DNA from: Streptomyces sp. ISL-1
Lineage (GTDB): Bacteria; Actinomycetota; Actinomycetes; Streptomycetales; Streptomycetaceae
Length of the DNA: 64,000 bases
Assembly: GCF_018614585.1 (NCBI RefSeq)
Contig: NZ_JAGGOI010000001.1
Coordinates: 62,001-126,000 of the forward strand
Direction: 5' to 3'
The notes below the pieces were generated by a model. That model ran no database searches, was not told the DNA's origin, and saw only the letters and a program-made list of their open reading frames with translations. This document shows positions 41,823 to 52,472 of the stretch, piece after piece. The position numbers and the translations under genes are program-made. The stretch's first letter is position 1, and every line of letters begins with the position of its first letter.

Positions 41823-44147
41823 ATGTCCGAAGTCAACGGCCCGCCGCCGGTCGGGGGATGGACCCGTTTTGTCACCGCGCGGCCGCGGCTCTCGCTGCTG
41901 GCCGCCCTGGTGCTCACCGCACTCGCCGTGTTCGCCGGCAGCGGGGTCGCCGAACGCATGGGCAGCGGCGGCTGGGAGGACCCGGCCGCCGAGTCGACGT
42001 ACGCGACGGCCGCGCTGGAGCGTGAGTTCCCCTCATCGCAGCCGAATGTGCTGCTGCTGGTGGACAGCGGGCAGGCGAGCGTGGACGCTCCCGCGGTCGC
42101 AGCCGAGGGACGGCGGCTGGCGGAGCGGCTCGCCGCCGAGAAGGAGGTCACGGGTGTCGGTTCGTACTGGCAGACCGGCTCACCCGCGCTGCGCGCCGAG
42201 GACGGCCGGCAGGCGCTCATAGCGGCTCGGATCGAGGGCGACGAGAAGGCCAGGGCCGAGGTACTGGAGCGGATCGCGCCCGACTTCCGGGGTGCGCACG
42301 GCCCGGTTGAGGTCTCGATCGGCGGCCCCGTCGCCGTGCAGCACGAGATGACGACGATCATCCAGGAAGACCTGCTGCGGGCCGAGCTGATCGCCCTTCC
42401 GGTGACGCTGGTGCTGCTGGTGATGGTCTTCGGCAGCGCGATCGCGGCGCTGCTCCCGCTGGGCGTCGGCATCGTCGCCATCCTGGGGACGAATGCCGTG
42501 CTGCGCGGCATCACCGAGTTCGCCGATGTCTCGGTATTCGCGCAGAACCTCACCACGGCCCTGGGTCTTGGACTCGCCATCGACTACGCCCTGTTCATCG
42601 TGCGCAGATTCCGGGAGGAGCTGGCGGCGGGGGCGGAAGTGCGGGAGGCCGTGGGCATCACCCTGCGCACCGCGGGCCGCACGGTTCTCTTCTCCGCGCT
42701 GACCGTGGCCGTGTCGCTGGCGGCCATGCTGGTCTTCCCGCAGTACTTCCTGCGCTCCTTCGCCTACGCCGGGATCGCGGTGGTGCTGCTCGCCGCGGGC
42801 GCCGCGCTGATCCTGCTGCCGGCCGCGCTGATGCTCCTGGGCCACCGGGTCAACGCGCTGGATCTGCGCCGCCTCCTCCGGCGTGGCCGGGGCAAGGGCG
42901 GCGCATCGTCCGAGGAGACAGGCGCGGACGGGGAAGCGGCCGGCGGTGGATGGGCCAGGGTTGCGGCCCTGGTGATGCGCCGGGCTCCGCTCTTCGCCTT
43001 CGCCACCGTCGCCGGTCTGGTGCTGCTCGGACTGCCCTTCCTGGGCGTCAAGTTCGGCACCCCCGACGATCGCCAGCTGCCGTCGACCGCTGAGTCCCAT
43101 GTGGTCCAGCAGCAGATACGGGACGGATTCCCCGGCAGCCCGGCCGGCGGCCTAGCGGTGGTGGCCCAGCAGGCGGAGTCCCGCAAAGCCGCGACGACGC
43201 CCGCCGCGTACGCCGAATACCGCGACCGCGTCGCTGCCCTTCCGGGGGTGCTGCGGGTCGACGGTCCCGTCACCTCGGGAGGAGCCGCATACTTCACGGT
43301 GCAGCCCAAGGGTGAGGCGGTGGGGGAGGAGGCGCAGCGGCTCGTCCATGAACTGCGCGACGTCCCCGCTCCGTTCGAGACCTCGGTGACGGGCAGGGCA
43401 GCGGTGCTGGAGGACTCCAAGGCCGCCATCGCCGACCGCCTGCCGCTGGCGCTCGTCATCATCGCCGTGGTGACTCTGCTGCTGGTCTTCCTGCTCACCG
43501 GCAGTGTGCTGATCCCGATCCAGGCGGTCGTGCTCAACGCCCTCAGCCTGACGGCGATGTTCGGCGCCGTCGTCTGGGTCTTCCAGGACGGCAATCTCTC
43601 CGGCCTGCTTGCCTTCACCTCCACCGGTGACATCGAGACGACGCTGCCCGTGCTGATGTTCTGCATCGCCTTCGGGCTCTCCATGGACTACGGCGTCTTT
43701 CTGCTCTCCCGCATCAAGGAGGAGTACGACCGCACCCACGACCACGAGCACGCGGTGCGATTCGGCCTCCAGCGCACCGGCGGGCTGATCACCGCGGCGG
43801 CCGTGATCCTCGCGGTCGTGATGGTGGGCATCGGCACCTCACGGGTGACAAACACGAAGATGCTGGGTCTGGGAATCGCGCTGGCCGTGCTGATGGACGC
43901 CATGGTGGTCCGCAGCCTGCTCGTCCCCGCCGTGATGAAGCTGACGGGTGCCTCGACCTGGTGGGCGCCCGCGCCGCTGCGCCGGTTCCATCAGCGATTC
44001 GGGCTGAGCGAGGGGGAGATACCCCAGCCCGTGCCACAGCGGCCCGACTCGGATTCGGACTCGGACGCGGTTTCGGATTCGCAGCCGAAGACGGACCCGG
44101 AACCGGACTCGAACCCGGACGGGGCACGGGACATCGTCAGAGCCTGA
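41823..44147 (+). CDS. MMPL-family RND transporter
   Basis: A 774-residue membrane protein with two repeated halves, each with one helix, an outer loop and five helices. The family's GLAIDYALFIV and the C-half GLSMDYGVFLLSRI segments carry the proton-relay Asp. MMPL proteins move lipids, hydrophobic drugs or cell-envelope precursors. ATG at 41823. The C-terminal 30 residues are a Ser/Asp repeat tail (DSDSDSDAVSDSQ). The palindrome at 44145 contains the stop codon. Divergent TetR probably controls it. Substrate unknown. Confidence 0.93.
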   Translation: MSEVNGPPPVGGWTRFVTARPRLSLLAALVLTALAVFAGSGVAERMGSGGWEDPAAESTYATAALEREFPSSQPNVLLLVDSGQASVDAPAVAAEGRRLAERLAAEKEVTGVGSYWQTGSPALRAEDGRQALIAARIEGDEKARAEVLERIAPDFRGAHGPVEVSIGGPVAVQHEMTTIIQEDLLRAELIALPVTLVLLVMVFGSAIAALLPLGVGIVAILGTNAVLRGITEFADVSVFAQNLTTALGLGLAIDYALFIVRRFREELAAGAEVREAVGITLRTAGRTVLFSALTVAVSLAAMLVFPQYFLRSFAYAGIAVVLLAAGAALILLPAALMLLGHRVNALDLRRLLRRGRGKGGASSEETGADGEAAGGGWARVAALVMRRAPLFAFATVAGLVLLGLPFLGVKFGTPDDRQLPSTAESHVVQQQIRDGFPGSPAGGLAVVAQQAESRKAATTPAAYAEYRDRVAALPGVLRVDGPVTSGGAAYFTVQPKGEAVGEEAQRLVHELRDVPAPFETSVTGRAAVLEDSKAAIADRLPLALVIIAVVTLLLVFLLTGSVLIPIQAVVLNALSLTAMFGAVVWVFQDGNLSGLLAFTSTGDIETTLPVLMFCIAFGLSMDYGVFLLSRIKEEYDRTHDHEHAVRFGLQRTGGLITAAAVILAVVMVGIGTSRVTNTKMLGLGIALAVLMDAMVVRSLLVPAVMKLTGASTWWAPAPLRRFHQRFGLSEGEIPQPVPQRPDSDSDSDAVSDSQPKTDPEPDSNPDGARDIVRA

Positions 44148-44160
44148 CACCGCGGTGTCA
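44145..44160. terminator. Palindrome at the MMPL stop codon
   Basis: TGACACCGCGGTGTCA is a perfect 16-bp palindrome whose first three bases are the TGA stop. A short terminator-like stem. Confidence 0.5.
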
Positions 44161-44202
44161 CCGCCGTGGATCGCCCGCTCCTGAGTTCACCTCGCGCGGT
44201 GC

Positions 44203-44400
44203 TCATTCTCTGCGGCTCCTGTTCCCGGGGCGATTGGCCACCCAGAGGCGGATCGTGTCCGCGTACCAGTAGGGCTTCCCGGCCTCGACATGGTCGGGCG
44301 GCGGGAGCAGACCGTGCTTGCGATAGGAACGGACTGTGTCCGGCTGCACCCTGATATGCGCGGCGATGTCCTTGTAGGACCAGAGTCTGCTGTCCGTCAT
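44203..44400 (-). CDS. Small MerR-like helix-turn-helix protein (65 aa)
   Basis: A 65-residue DNA-binding protein. WSYKDIAAHIRVQPDTVRSY is a MerR/excisionase-type winged-helix core, with the wing GLLPPPDHVEAGKPYWYADT. Such small proteins act as excisionase-like or BldC-like regulators, but no partner is nearby to tell which. It is convergent with the MMPL gene and stands about 200 bp from the next gene. Confidence 0.82.
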   Translation of the reverse strand: MTDSRLWSYKDIAAHIRVQPDTVRSYRKHGLLPPPDHVEAGKPYWYADTIRLWVANRPGNRSRRE

Positions 44401-44613
44401 CGGTGTGGCACCTCCGTGCGTGCGCGGCAGCGGCGGCGCGGGGGGCCGTCTGGGGAGCTGCAGCGCGGACGCTGGCGATCACTGAGCTACCCGTTGAACG
44501 ACCGCGAGGGGAGTGAGGGGAGGGGCTGTTGATCGACTGTGACGGAAGGCACGCAAAACGCAGACATGCGTCACAAAGAGGCAACACCCCCTGACGGAAG
44601 TGGTGTGTTCGCG

Positions 44614-45525
44614 TCACGCACCGCAAGAGCGCAGGAAACCGCGGGTCCGCCGGGCGATCGGGAAGGGTTTGTCCGGCGGGCAGGGGTACATGTCCTGCTC
44701 GACGATCGCGAAGAGTTCGACGTCCAGCGCCTGGGCCGCGGCCAGTACGGGCTCCAGCGCGGGTACTCCGGCAGGCGGTTCGCACATCACGCCGCGGCCG
44801 ACCGCAGGACCGAACGGCATCTCGTCCGCCACGACTTCGGCGAGGATCTCCGGGTCCACCTGCTTGAGATGGAGGTAGCCGATCCGCTCCCCGTAGGTCT
44901 CGATCAGCTTGACGCTGTCCCCTCCGCAGTATGCGTAGTGCCCGGTGTCCAGGCAGAGGGAGACCAGTTCGGGATCGGTGGCGTCGAGGAACCGGCTGAC
45001 GTTCTCCTCGGTGTCGATATGGGTGTCCGCATGCGGATGGACGACGATCTTAAGTCCGTACCGCTCGCGCACCTCGCGGCCCAGCCGTTCGGTCAGGGCG
45101 GTGAGATCGCGCCACTGCGTGGGGGTGAGTTGCCGGTCCTCCAGCACCTGGCCCGTTTTGTCGTCGCGCCAGAAGGAGGGGATGACGACCAGGTGCTCCG
45201 CGCCCATTGCCCGGGTCAGCGCAGCGATATCGGAGACATGCGCCCAGGTCCTGTCCCAGACGGCGGGTCCGTGGTGCAGCCCGGTGAAGACCGTTCCCGC
45301 CGAGACCTTCAGGCCGCGCCGGGCGGTCTCCTCGGTGAGGCGGGCGGGGTCACTCGGTAGATAGCCGTAGGGGCCGAGCTCGATCCATTCGTAACCGGCA
45401 CTCGCGACCTCGTCGAGGAAGCGCTGCCAGGGGACCTGTTGAGGATCGTTGGGGAACCACACCCCCCAGGAGTCGGGGGCCGAGCCGACCCGGATGCGGT
45501 TCAGGGAGGGGACGGATGAGGTCAT
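44614..45525 (-). CDS. TIM-barrel sugar phosphate isomerase, IolE/IolI-like
   Basis: A 303-residue xylose-isomerase-like barrel. The start IRVGSAPDSWGVWFPNDP and motif EWIELGPYGY near 46 fit the proteins found at this place in Streptomyces inositol clusters (inosose dehydratase or isomerase). Metal-binding residues are in VVHPHADTH near 155 and CLDTGHYAY near 190, and LHLKQVDP near 215. It is divergent from iolC with a 129-bp regulatory gap. It probably converts inosose further, but E versus I activity is not resolved by the sequence. Confidence 0.88.
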   Translation of the reverse strand: MTSSVPSLNRIRVGSAPDSWGVWFPNDPQQVPWQRFLDEVASAGYEWIELGPYGYLPSDPARLTEETARRGLKVSAGTVFTGLHHGPAVWDRTWAHVSDIAALTRAMGAEHLVVIPSFWRDDKTGQVLEDRQLTPTQWRDLTALTERLGREVRERYGLKIVVHPHADTHIDTEENVSRFLDATDPELVSLCLDTGHYAYCGGDSVKLIETYGERIGYLHLKQVDPEILAEVVADEMPFGPAVGRGVMCEPPAGVPALEPVLAAAQALDVELFAIVEQDMYPCPPDKPFPIARRTRGFLRSCGA

Positions 45526-45568
45526 GCGGACGAGCTTTCCGGCCGCCGCGGAAGGGTGTCAAGCCTTC

Positions 45569-45596
45569 GTCCGAATGTAAGGACAAAATGTTGACA
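45569..45596. promoter_or_regulatory. Candidate inositol operator and -35 box
   Basis: GTCC-GAATGTAA-GGAC (45569-45584) is an inverted repeat with 4-bp arms. TTGACA at 45591-45596 is a consensus -35 element for iolC; a -10 candidate CACTAG or TAGACC follows near 45613-45621. The repeat overlaps the promoter region and may be the repressor site for the divergent iol genes. The iol regulator itself is not in the window. Confidence 0.5.
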
Positions 45597-45654
45597 GGGT
45601 TCAGGAAGGAGCACTAGACCTGGGGGCAGCCGGCGTCGAACCGAAGGGACGCGC

Positions 45655-46797
45655 ATGCCTCAGCCGTATGACGTGATCACGATGGGCCGGATCGGGGTGG
45701 ACCTGTATCCACTGCGTACCGGGGTCCCGTTGGCGCAGGTAGACACGTTCGGAAAGTTCCTCGGCGGCTCGGCCACGAATGTCGCGGTCGGGGCGGCCCG
45801 GCTCGGCCGGCGGACGGCGGTGATCACCCGTACCGGCAAGGACGCTTTCGGGGACTATCTCCATCAGGCGCTGGGGGAGTTCGGGGTCGACGACCGCTGG
45901 GTGACCGCGGTCGCCGCCTACCCGACCCCGGTCACCTTCTGCGAGATCTTTCCGCCGGACGACTTCCCGCTCTACTTCTACCGGCAGCCGAAGGCCCCCG
46001 ACCTCGAGATCCACGAGCACGAGCTGGACCTCGCCGAGATCCGGGCGGCGCGCGTCTTCTGGATGACCGGCACCGGGCTGTGCGCGGAGCCGAGTCGTAC
46101 GGCGACGCTGGCCGCGCTAGCCCACCGGGACCGGTCCGGCATCACCGTCTTCGACCTCGACTGGCGGCCGATGTTCTGGGGGGATCCGGCCGAGGCGCGG
46201 CCGTACTACGCCGAGGCGCTGGCGCACGCCACCGTCGCCGTCGGCAATCTGGAGGAGTGTGAGATCGCCACCGGCGAGCGCGAGCCCTACGCCGCGGCTC
46301 GCGCGCTCCTTGCCGCCGGGGTCGAGCTCGCCGTCGTCAAGCAGGGCCCCAAAGGTGTCCTCGCCGTACACCGGGACGGGACGCAGGCCGAGGTCCCGCC
46401 CGTCCCCGTAGAGGTGGTCAACGGGCTCGGTGCAGGGGACGCGTTCGGCGGGGCGCTGTGCCACGGGCTGCTTTCCGGGTGGGAGTTGGAGCGCATCATG
46501 CGGTACGCCAACGCCGCCGGGGCCATCGTTGCCGCCCGCCTGGCCTGCTCCACCGCCATGCCCCACGCCGCCGAGGTCGACCAGGTCCTGACCGGCGGCC
46601 CGGTCCCGCCGTCCCCGACCGCCGCCGCCTCGACCCCGCCGACCGGCGAATCGCCCCCACCCGCGCCGCCGTCCCCGGCCCCGACTGCTGCCGCGCCGAC
46701 CGGCAAGCCGTCCCCATCCGCGCCGCCGTCCCCGGCCCCGACAGTCGCCGCGCCGTACCAGCCCGGCGGCACACCCCCGACCGGAGCCGCATCGTGA
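45655..46797 (+). CDS. iolC: 5-dehydro-2-deoxygluconokinase
   Basis: A 380-residue PfkB-family kinase that phosphorylates 5-dehydro-2-deoxygluconate in inositol breakdown. N-terminal MGRIGVDLYPLRTGVPL and KFLGGSATNVAVGAARLG, the second PfkB signature around GLGAGDAFGGALCHG near residues 258-272 with catalytic Asp. An unusual Pro/Ala/Thr/Ser-rich tail (about residues 314-380; repeating PPSPAPT units) lies after the kinase fold, not known in IolC. ATG at 45655; 4-bp overlap with next gene. First gene of the iol operon. Confidence 0.93.
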   Translation: MPQPYDVITMGRIGVDLYPLRTGVPLAQVDTFGKFLGGSATNVAVGAARLGRRTAVITRTGKDAFGDYLHQALGEFGVDDRWVTAVAAYPTPVTFCEIFPPDDFPLYFYRQPKAPDLEIHEHELDLAEIRAARVFWMTGTGLCAEPSRTATLAALAHRDRSGITVFDLDWRPMFWGDPAEARPYYAEALAHATVAVGNLEECEIATGEREPYAAARALLAAGVELAVVKQGPKGVLAVHRDGTQAEVPPVPVEVVNGLGAGDAFGGALCHGLLSGWELERIMRYANAAGAIVAARLACSTAMPHAAEVDQVLTGGPVPPSPTAAASTPPTGESPPPAPPSPAPTAAAPTGKPSPSAPPSPAPTVAAPYQPGGTPPTGAAS

Positions 46798-47678
46798 GCC
46801 GCGTCGACATCGCCGAGCTCGTCGGGATCCGCACCCACCATCCCGAGGCCGTCGCGGAGGCAGCCACCCGGCGGCGCAGGCGACCCCGGCTCATCGGCGA
46901 CAGCGGACGCCTGATGATCATCGCCGCCGACCACCCCGCCCGCGGCGCCCTCGCCGTCGGGGACCGCCGCCTCGCCATGGCGAACCGGTTCGATCTGCTC
47001 GAACGGCTCTGTCTGGCCCTCTCCCGCCCCGGCGTCGACGGCGTCCTCTCCACCGCCGACATCCTCGACGACCTGCTCCTCCTCGGCGCCCTTGAGGACA
47101 AGGTCGTCATGGGTTCGATGAACCGCGGGGGCCTCGCGGGCGCCGCGTTCGAGCTCGATGACCGGTTCACCGGACACCGCGCCCAGGACCTGGACCGGCT
47201 CGGATTCGACGCGGGCAAACTGCTGCTCCGTATCGACTACCAGGACTCCGCCTCCCTCGACACACTGCATGCCACCGCCCGCGCCGTGGACGATATGGCT
47301 GAGCGTCAGCTTCCCGTCTTCATAGAGCCGTTCATCTGTCACCGGATCGATGGCCTCCTCCGCAATGATCTCAGCGCCGAAGCAGTCACCCGGTCGATCG
47401 CCATCGCGTCCGGGCTTGCCGGCACCTCCGCGTACTCCTGGCTGAAGGTTCCCGTCACCGACAACCCCGACGACATGGCGGCCGTGATGGAGACCTCGAC
47501 CCTGCCCGCGGTCCTCCTCGGGGGCGAGATCGGCGACGACCAGCACGGCGCGTACGAGAAATGGCGTGGTGCGCTGCAACTGCCCACAGTGCAAGGACTG
47601 GTAGTGGGCCGCTCGCTGCTCTATCCGGTCGACGGAGACGTTGCCGGGGCGGTCGATACGGCCGTGGGACTGCTGTAG
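46794..47678 (+). CDS. Cgl0159-type (beta/alpha)8 barrel aldolase-like protein
   Basis: A 294-residue TIM barrel of the family typified by Cgl0159, expected to act as the 2-deoxy-5-keto-gluconate-6-phosphate aldolase of the inositol pathway (role of IolJ). LMIIAADHPARGALAVGDR near residue 40 and GGLAGAAFELDDRFTG near 105, and WLKVPVTDNPDD with the presumed Schiff-base Lys near 215. GTG at 46794 overlaps iolC stop by 4 bp. Assignment to aldolase step comes from family knowledge and position. Confidence 0.85.
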   Translation: MSRVDIAELVGIRTHHPEAVAEAATRRRRRPRLIGDSGRLMIIAADHPARGALAVGDRRLAMANRFDLLERLCLALSRPGVDGVLSTADILDDLLLLGALEDKVVMGSMNRGGLAGAAFELDDRFTGHRAQDLDRLGFDAGKLLLRIDYQDSASLDTLHATARAVDDMAERQLPVFIEPFICHRIDGLLRNDLSAEAVTRSIAIASGLAGTSAYSWLKVPVTDNPDDMAAVMETSTLPAVLLGGEIGDDQHGAYEKWRGALQLPTVQGLVVGRSLLYPVDGDVAGAVDTAVGLL

Positions 47679-47694
47679 GGGGTACGGAGAAGTC

Positions 47695-48585
47695 ATGAGC
47701 GAGACCGACGACCAGAAGCAGTACGTGCCGGCGGGGAGCGCGGCGAGCGGTCCGTACGCCCTCAGGATCGACCCCGAGCAGGCCGGCTGGGGGTACTCCG
47801 GCCTCCGTGTACTGGAGCTGGAGCCCGGCGGCTCACACTCCCTCGCCGCCGGGGAAAGCGAGTGGATCGTGCTGCCGCTCACCGGCGGCTGCACGGTGCG
47901 GACGCAGGGCGAGACCTTTGAACTGCGGGGCAGAGAAAGCGTGTTCGGCGGAGTGACGGACTTCGCCTACGTACCGCGCGATGCCCATGCACAGATCGCC
48001 TCCGGTGCGGGAGGCCGCTTCGCCCTGGCAGGAGCGAAGTGCGAGCGACGACTCCCCGCTCGCTACGGCCCCGCGCCGGAGGTACCGGTCGAGCTGCGTG
48101 GCTCGGGCAACTGCTCGCGGCAGGTCAACAATTTCGCGGCCGCGGACACCTTCGCCTGCGACAAGCTGATCGCGGTCGAGGTGCTCACCCCCGGCGGCAA
48201 CTGGTCCTCGTACCCGCCGCACAAGCACGACGAGCGCTGCCCGGGCGTCGAGTCCGAGCTCGAGGAGATCTACTACTTCGAGATCGACCGCGGTGGCATG
48301 GGCTACCACCGGGTCTCCCCGTCCCGGCCCGGCGGTACGGACGTCCTCGCCGAAGTCCGTACCGGCGACGCCGTCCTGATCCCCGACGGCTGGCACGGCC
48401 CGTCCATCGCCGCGCCCGGCCGCGACATGTACTACCTGAACGTCATGGCCGGCCCGGGCGACAAGCGCGAATGGCTGATCCGCGACCACCCGGACCACGG
48501 CTGGATCCGCGACACGTGGCCGACGCAGCCCGTCGACCCCCGACTGCCCCTGTACGAAGCCGACGCCCAGGAAGGCCCCCGATGA
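47695..48585 (+). CDS. iolB: 5-deoxy-glucuronate isomerase
   Basis: A 296-residue cupin (bicupin) protein of the KduI/IolB family. The C-terminal cupin carries the metal-binding pattern SSYPPHKHDE near residue 168, EEIYYFEI near 190 and a His in DGWHGPSIAAP near 235. It isomerises 5-deoxy-glucuronate to 5-dehydro-2-deoxygluconate. ATG at 47695 with ACGGAGAAG upstream; 16 bp after the previous stop; 4-bp overlap with iolD. Confidence 0.95.
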   Translation: MSETDDQKQYVPAGSAASGPYALRIDPEQAGWGYSGLRVLELEPGGSHSLAAGESEWIVLPLTGGCTVRTQGETFELRGRESVFGGVTDFAYVPRDAHAQIASGAGGRFALAGAKCERRLPARYGPAPEVPVELRGSGNCSRQVNNFAAADTFACDKLIAVEVLTPGGNWSSYPPHKHDERCPGVESELEEIYYFEIDRGGMGYHRVSPSRPGGTDVLAEVRTGDAVLIPDGWHGPSIAAPGRDMYYLNVMAGPGDKREWLIRDHPDHGWIRDTWPTQPVDPRLPLYEADAQEGPR

Positions 48586-50543
48586 GCAATACGCGCCGAC
48601 TCACCGTCGCCCAGGCCCTCGTCGCTTTCCTCGCCCGCCAGTACACCGAGCGCGACGGCCGCCGCCACCGCCTGATCAACGCCACCTGGGGCATCTTCGG
48701 CCACGGCAACGTCGCCGGAATCGGCCAGGCGCTCCTCGAGTCCGGCACAGCAGGCACAGCAGGCACAGCTGGCACGTCAAGCACAGCTGGCACGTCAAGC
48801 ACGGCCGGCACATCCGTCTCGTCCGGCACCGGTATGCCGTACATCCAGGGCCGCAACGAACAGGCCATGGTGCACGCCGCCGTCGGCTATGCCCGCCAGT
48901 CCCGCCGCCTCTCCGCCCACGCCGTCACCACCTCCATCGGCCCGGGCGCGACCAATCTCGTCACCGGCGCCGCCCTCGCCACCATCAACCGGCTGCCGGT
49001 CCTGCTGCTGCCCGGCGACGTGTTCGCGACCCGCCCCGCCGACCCGGTCCTCCAGCAGCTCGAAGTCCCCTACGCAGGAGATGTGTCGGTCAACGACGCG
49101 CTGCGCCCGGTATCCCGGTACTTCGACCGCGTCACCCGCCCCGAGGCGCTGATCCCGGCCGCCCTTCAGGCCATGCGCGTACTCGCCGACCCCGCCACCA
49201 CCGGCGCGGTCACGCTCGCGCTGCCCCAGGACGTGCAGACCGAGGCGTACGACTGGCCGGAGGAGTTCTTCGCCGAACGCGTCTGGCAGGTGCGCAGGCC
49301 CCGGCCCGACCTGGACGCGCTCGACGCGGCGCGGCGCGCGCTGACCACGGCCCGCCGCCCCCTGATCGTCGTGGGCGGCGGCGTCCACCACAGCGAGGCC
49401 GAGGAAGCCCTGCGGTCCTTCGCCGAGGCGACCGGCATCCCGGTCGCCTCCACCCAGGCAGGCAAGGGTTCGCTGCCGCACGACCACCCCTGCGATGTCG
49501 GCGGCATCGGCCACACAGGCACGGCCACGGCCGACGAACTAGCTCGTACCGCGGATCTGGTGATCGGGGTCGGCACTCGCTGGTCCGACTTCACGACTGC
49601 CTCCGCGACTCTCTTCCAGAACCCGTCCGTCCGGTTCCTGAACATCAACATCACCGCCTTCGACGCCCACAAGATGTCCGGACTCTCACTCGTCGCGGAC
49701 GCCCGCACCGCCCTTGACGAGCTGGCCGGCGCGCTGGGCACGCGCTTCCGTGTGGAGCCCGCGTACGAGACGGAGTACGCCGACGACAAGGAGCGCTGGG
49801 AGCACCGCGTCGACGCCGCGTACGAGGCCGAGGACCCGGACACCCGCCCCACCCAGCCCCAGGTGCTCGGCGCACTCGACGCTCTGGTCACCGGCGACGA
49901 CATCGTGATCAACGCCGCGGGCTCGCTCCCCGGCGACCTGCACAAGCTGTGGCGGGCCCGTTCCGCAGACCAGTACCACGTCGAGTACGGCTACTCCTGC
50001 ATGGGATACGAGATTCCCGCGGCCATCGGCGTCGGGATGGCCGCTCCCGGACGGCCCGTCTGGGCGCTCGTCGGCGACGGTACATATCTGATGAACCCCA
50101 CCGAAATCGTCACGGCTGTCCAGGAGAACATCCCGATCAAAGTGGTCATCCTGCAGAACCACGGGTACGCCTCAATCGGAGGCCTCTCCGAGTCGGTGGG
50201 CGCGGAACGCTTCGGCACCGCCTACCGCCACCGCGCCGGCGACGGTACGTACACCGGCGCCCCGCTCCCCGTCGACCTGGCCGCCAACGCCGCCTCGCTG
50301 GGGATGCACGTGATCCGCGCCAAGACGGTGCGTGACCTGCGCGAAGCGCTTGCCGAGGCGCGGGAGGCGCAGGTCCCCACAGGTGTCTACGTGGAGACCG
50401 AAACGGCAGACACTGTGTCGGGCGCGCCTCCAGCGCAGGCGTGGTGGGATGTTCCGGTGGCCGAGACCGCGACCCGGCCGTCGGCGGTCAAGGCCCGGGA
50501 GGAGTACGACCGGCAGGTCGCAGCCCGACGCCGCCATCTGTGA
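48582..50543 (+). CDS. iolD: 3D-(3,5/4)-trihydroxycyclohexane-1,2-dione acylhydrolase
   Basis: A 653-residue ThDP enzyme that opens the diketoinositol ring. N-terminal Pyr domain with RNEQAMVHAAVGYARQSRR near 90; C-terminal ThDP motif with GDGTYLMNPTEIV near 497. It has an insertion of about 30 residues of Gly/Thr/Ser repeats (residues about 54-85) inside the N-terminal domain just before PYIQGRNEQAM, not present in usual IolD. ATG at 48582 overlapping iolB. The stop codon region was duplicated (50527-50556). Confidence 0.95.
   Translation: MSNTRRLTVAQALVAFLARQYTERDGRRHRLINATWGIFGHGNVAGIGQALLESGTAGTAGTAGTSSTAGTSSTAGTSVSSGTGMPYIQGRNEQAMVHAAVGYARQSRRLSAHAVTTSIGPGATNLVTGAALATINRLPVLLLPGDVFATRPADPVLQQLEVPYAGDVSVNDALRPVSRYFDRVTRPEALIPAALQAMRVLADPATTGAVTLALPQDVQTEAYDWPEEFFAERVWQVRRPRPDLDALDAARRALTTARRPLIVVGGGVHHSEAEEALRSFAEATGIPVASTQAGKGSLPHDHPCDVGGIGHTGTATADELARTADLVIGVGTRWSDFTTASATLFQNPSVRFLNINITAFDAHKMSGLSLVADARTALDELAGALGTRFRVEPAYETEYADDKERWEHRVDAAYEAEDPDTRPTQPQVLGALDALVTGDDIVINAAGSLPGDLHKLWRARSADQYHVEYGYSCMGYEIPAAIGVGMAAPGRPVWALVGDGTYLMNPTEIVTAVQENIPIKVVILQNHGYASIGGLSESVGAERFGTAYRHRAGDGTYTGAPLPVDLAANAASLGMHVIRAKTVRDLREALAEAREAQVPTGVYVETETADTVSGAPPAQAWWDVPVAETATRPSAVKAREEYDRQVAARRRHL
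48744..48815 (+). repeat. In-frame 9-bp repeat inside iolD
   Basis: Units ggcacagca/ggcacagct and ggcacgtcaagcacagct repeat over about 72 bp, encoding GTAGTAGTAGT then SSTAGT twice. Codon choice (gca, aca, tca) differs from the flanking G/C-ending codons, so this is a recent expansion. Confidence 0.9.
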
Positions 50544-50556
50544 CGCCGCCATCTGT
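50527..50556 (+). repeat. 15-bp tandem duplication at the iolD stop
   Basis: gacgccgccatctgt occurs at 50527-50541 and 50542-50556. The first copy ends the iolD frame at TGA 50541-50543; the second lies between iolD and mmsA and adds 15 bp to the spacer. Confidence 0.9.
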
Positions 50557-50569
50557 GAAGGAGCACGAA

Positions 50570-52069
<1,500 letters not shown>

Positions 52070-52084
52070 CGACCACCGGTCACC

Positions 52085-52116
52085 CGGCCCGTACGGAACC
52101 CCATCCGTACGGGCCG
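52085..52116 (+). terminator. Terminator after mmsA
   Basis: CGGCCCGTACGGA pairs with TCCGTACGGGCCG around a 6-base loop, 16 bp after the stop; a short T run follows. Confidence 0.9.
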
Positions 52117-52286
52117 CGCCTGTTTTCGGGGTGGCTCATCCAACTCACGGACGAGGGAACGCAGTTCACTCGCGGTGCCGCCGGACAGGGCTGCGCCGAA
52201 TGGGAGAACTGATTTACCCTAATTCCTATTTATTTGTCATCCAGGTGGCCGACAGCGGGCGGGGCGCGGTTGTCGTTGAGAGGTCT

Positions 52287-52472
52287 GTGAAAACGCCTAT
52301 CGGACAGCCCGAATTGATCAACCCGTATTCCGAACGAGCGCCCCTGCGGCCCATGAACACCAGCACGCAAGGTGCCGCCGCCCTGATCCGGCCGTGGAAC
52401 CCGGAACTGGCGGACTTCATGGCGGCCATGGAGCAGATCGAGGACGACTACGCCCGTCGCTCCACTACGTGA
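52287..52472 (+). CDS. Small hypothetical protein (61 aa)
   Basis: Possible 61-residue protein (VKTPIGQPELINPYSERAPL to the end ...MEQIEDDYARRSTT). It is acidic at the end with a helical stretch and without a signal or membrane segment. GTG at 52287 follows GAGAGG only 3 bases upstream; a longer frame to 52131 is possible. Codon usage is somewhat unlike the neighbours. It may be linked to the DUF2637 gene after it. No known family. Confidence 0.45.
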   Translation: MKTPIGQPELINPYSERAPLRPMNTSTQGAAALIRPWNPELADFMAAMEQIEDDYARRSTT

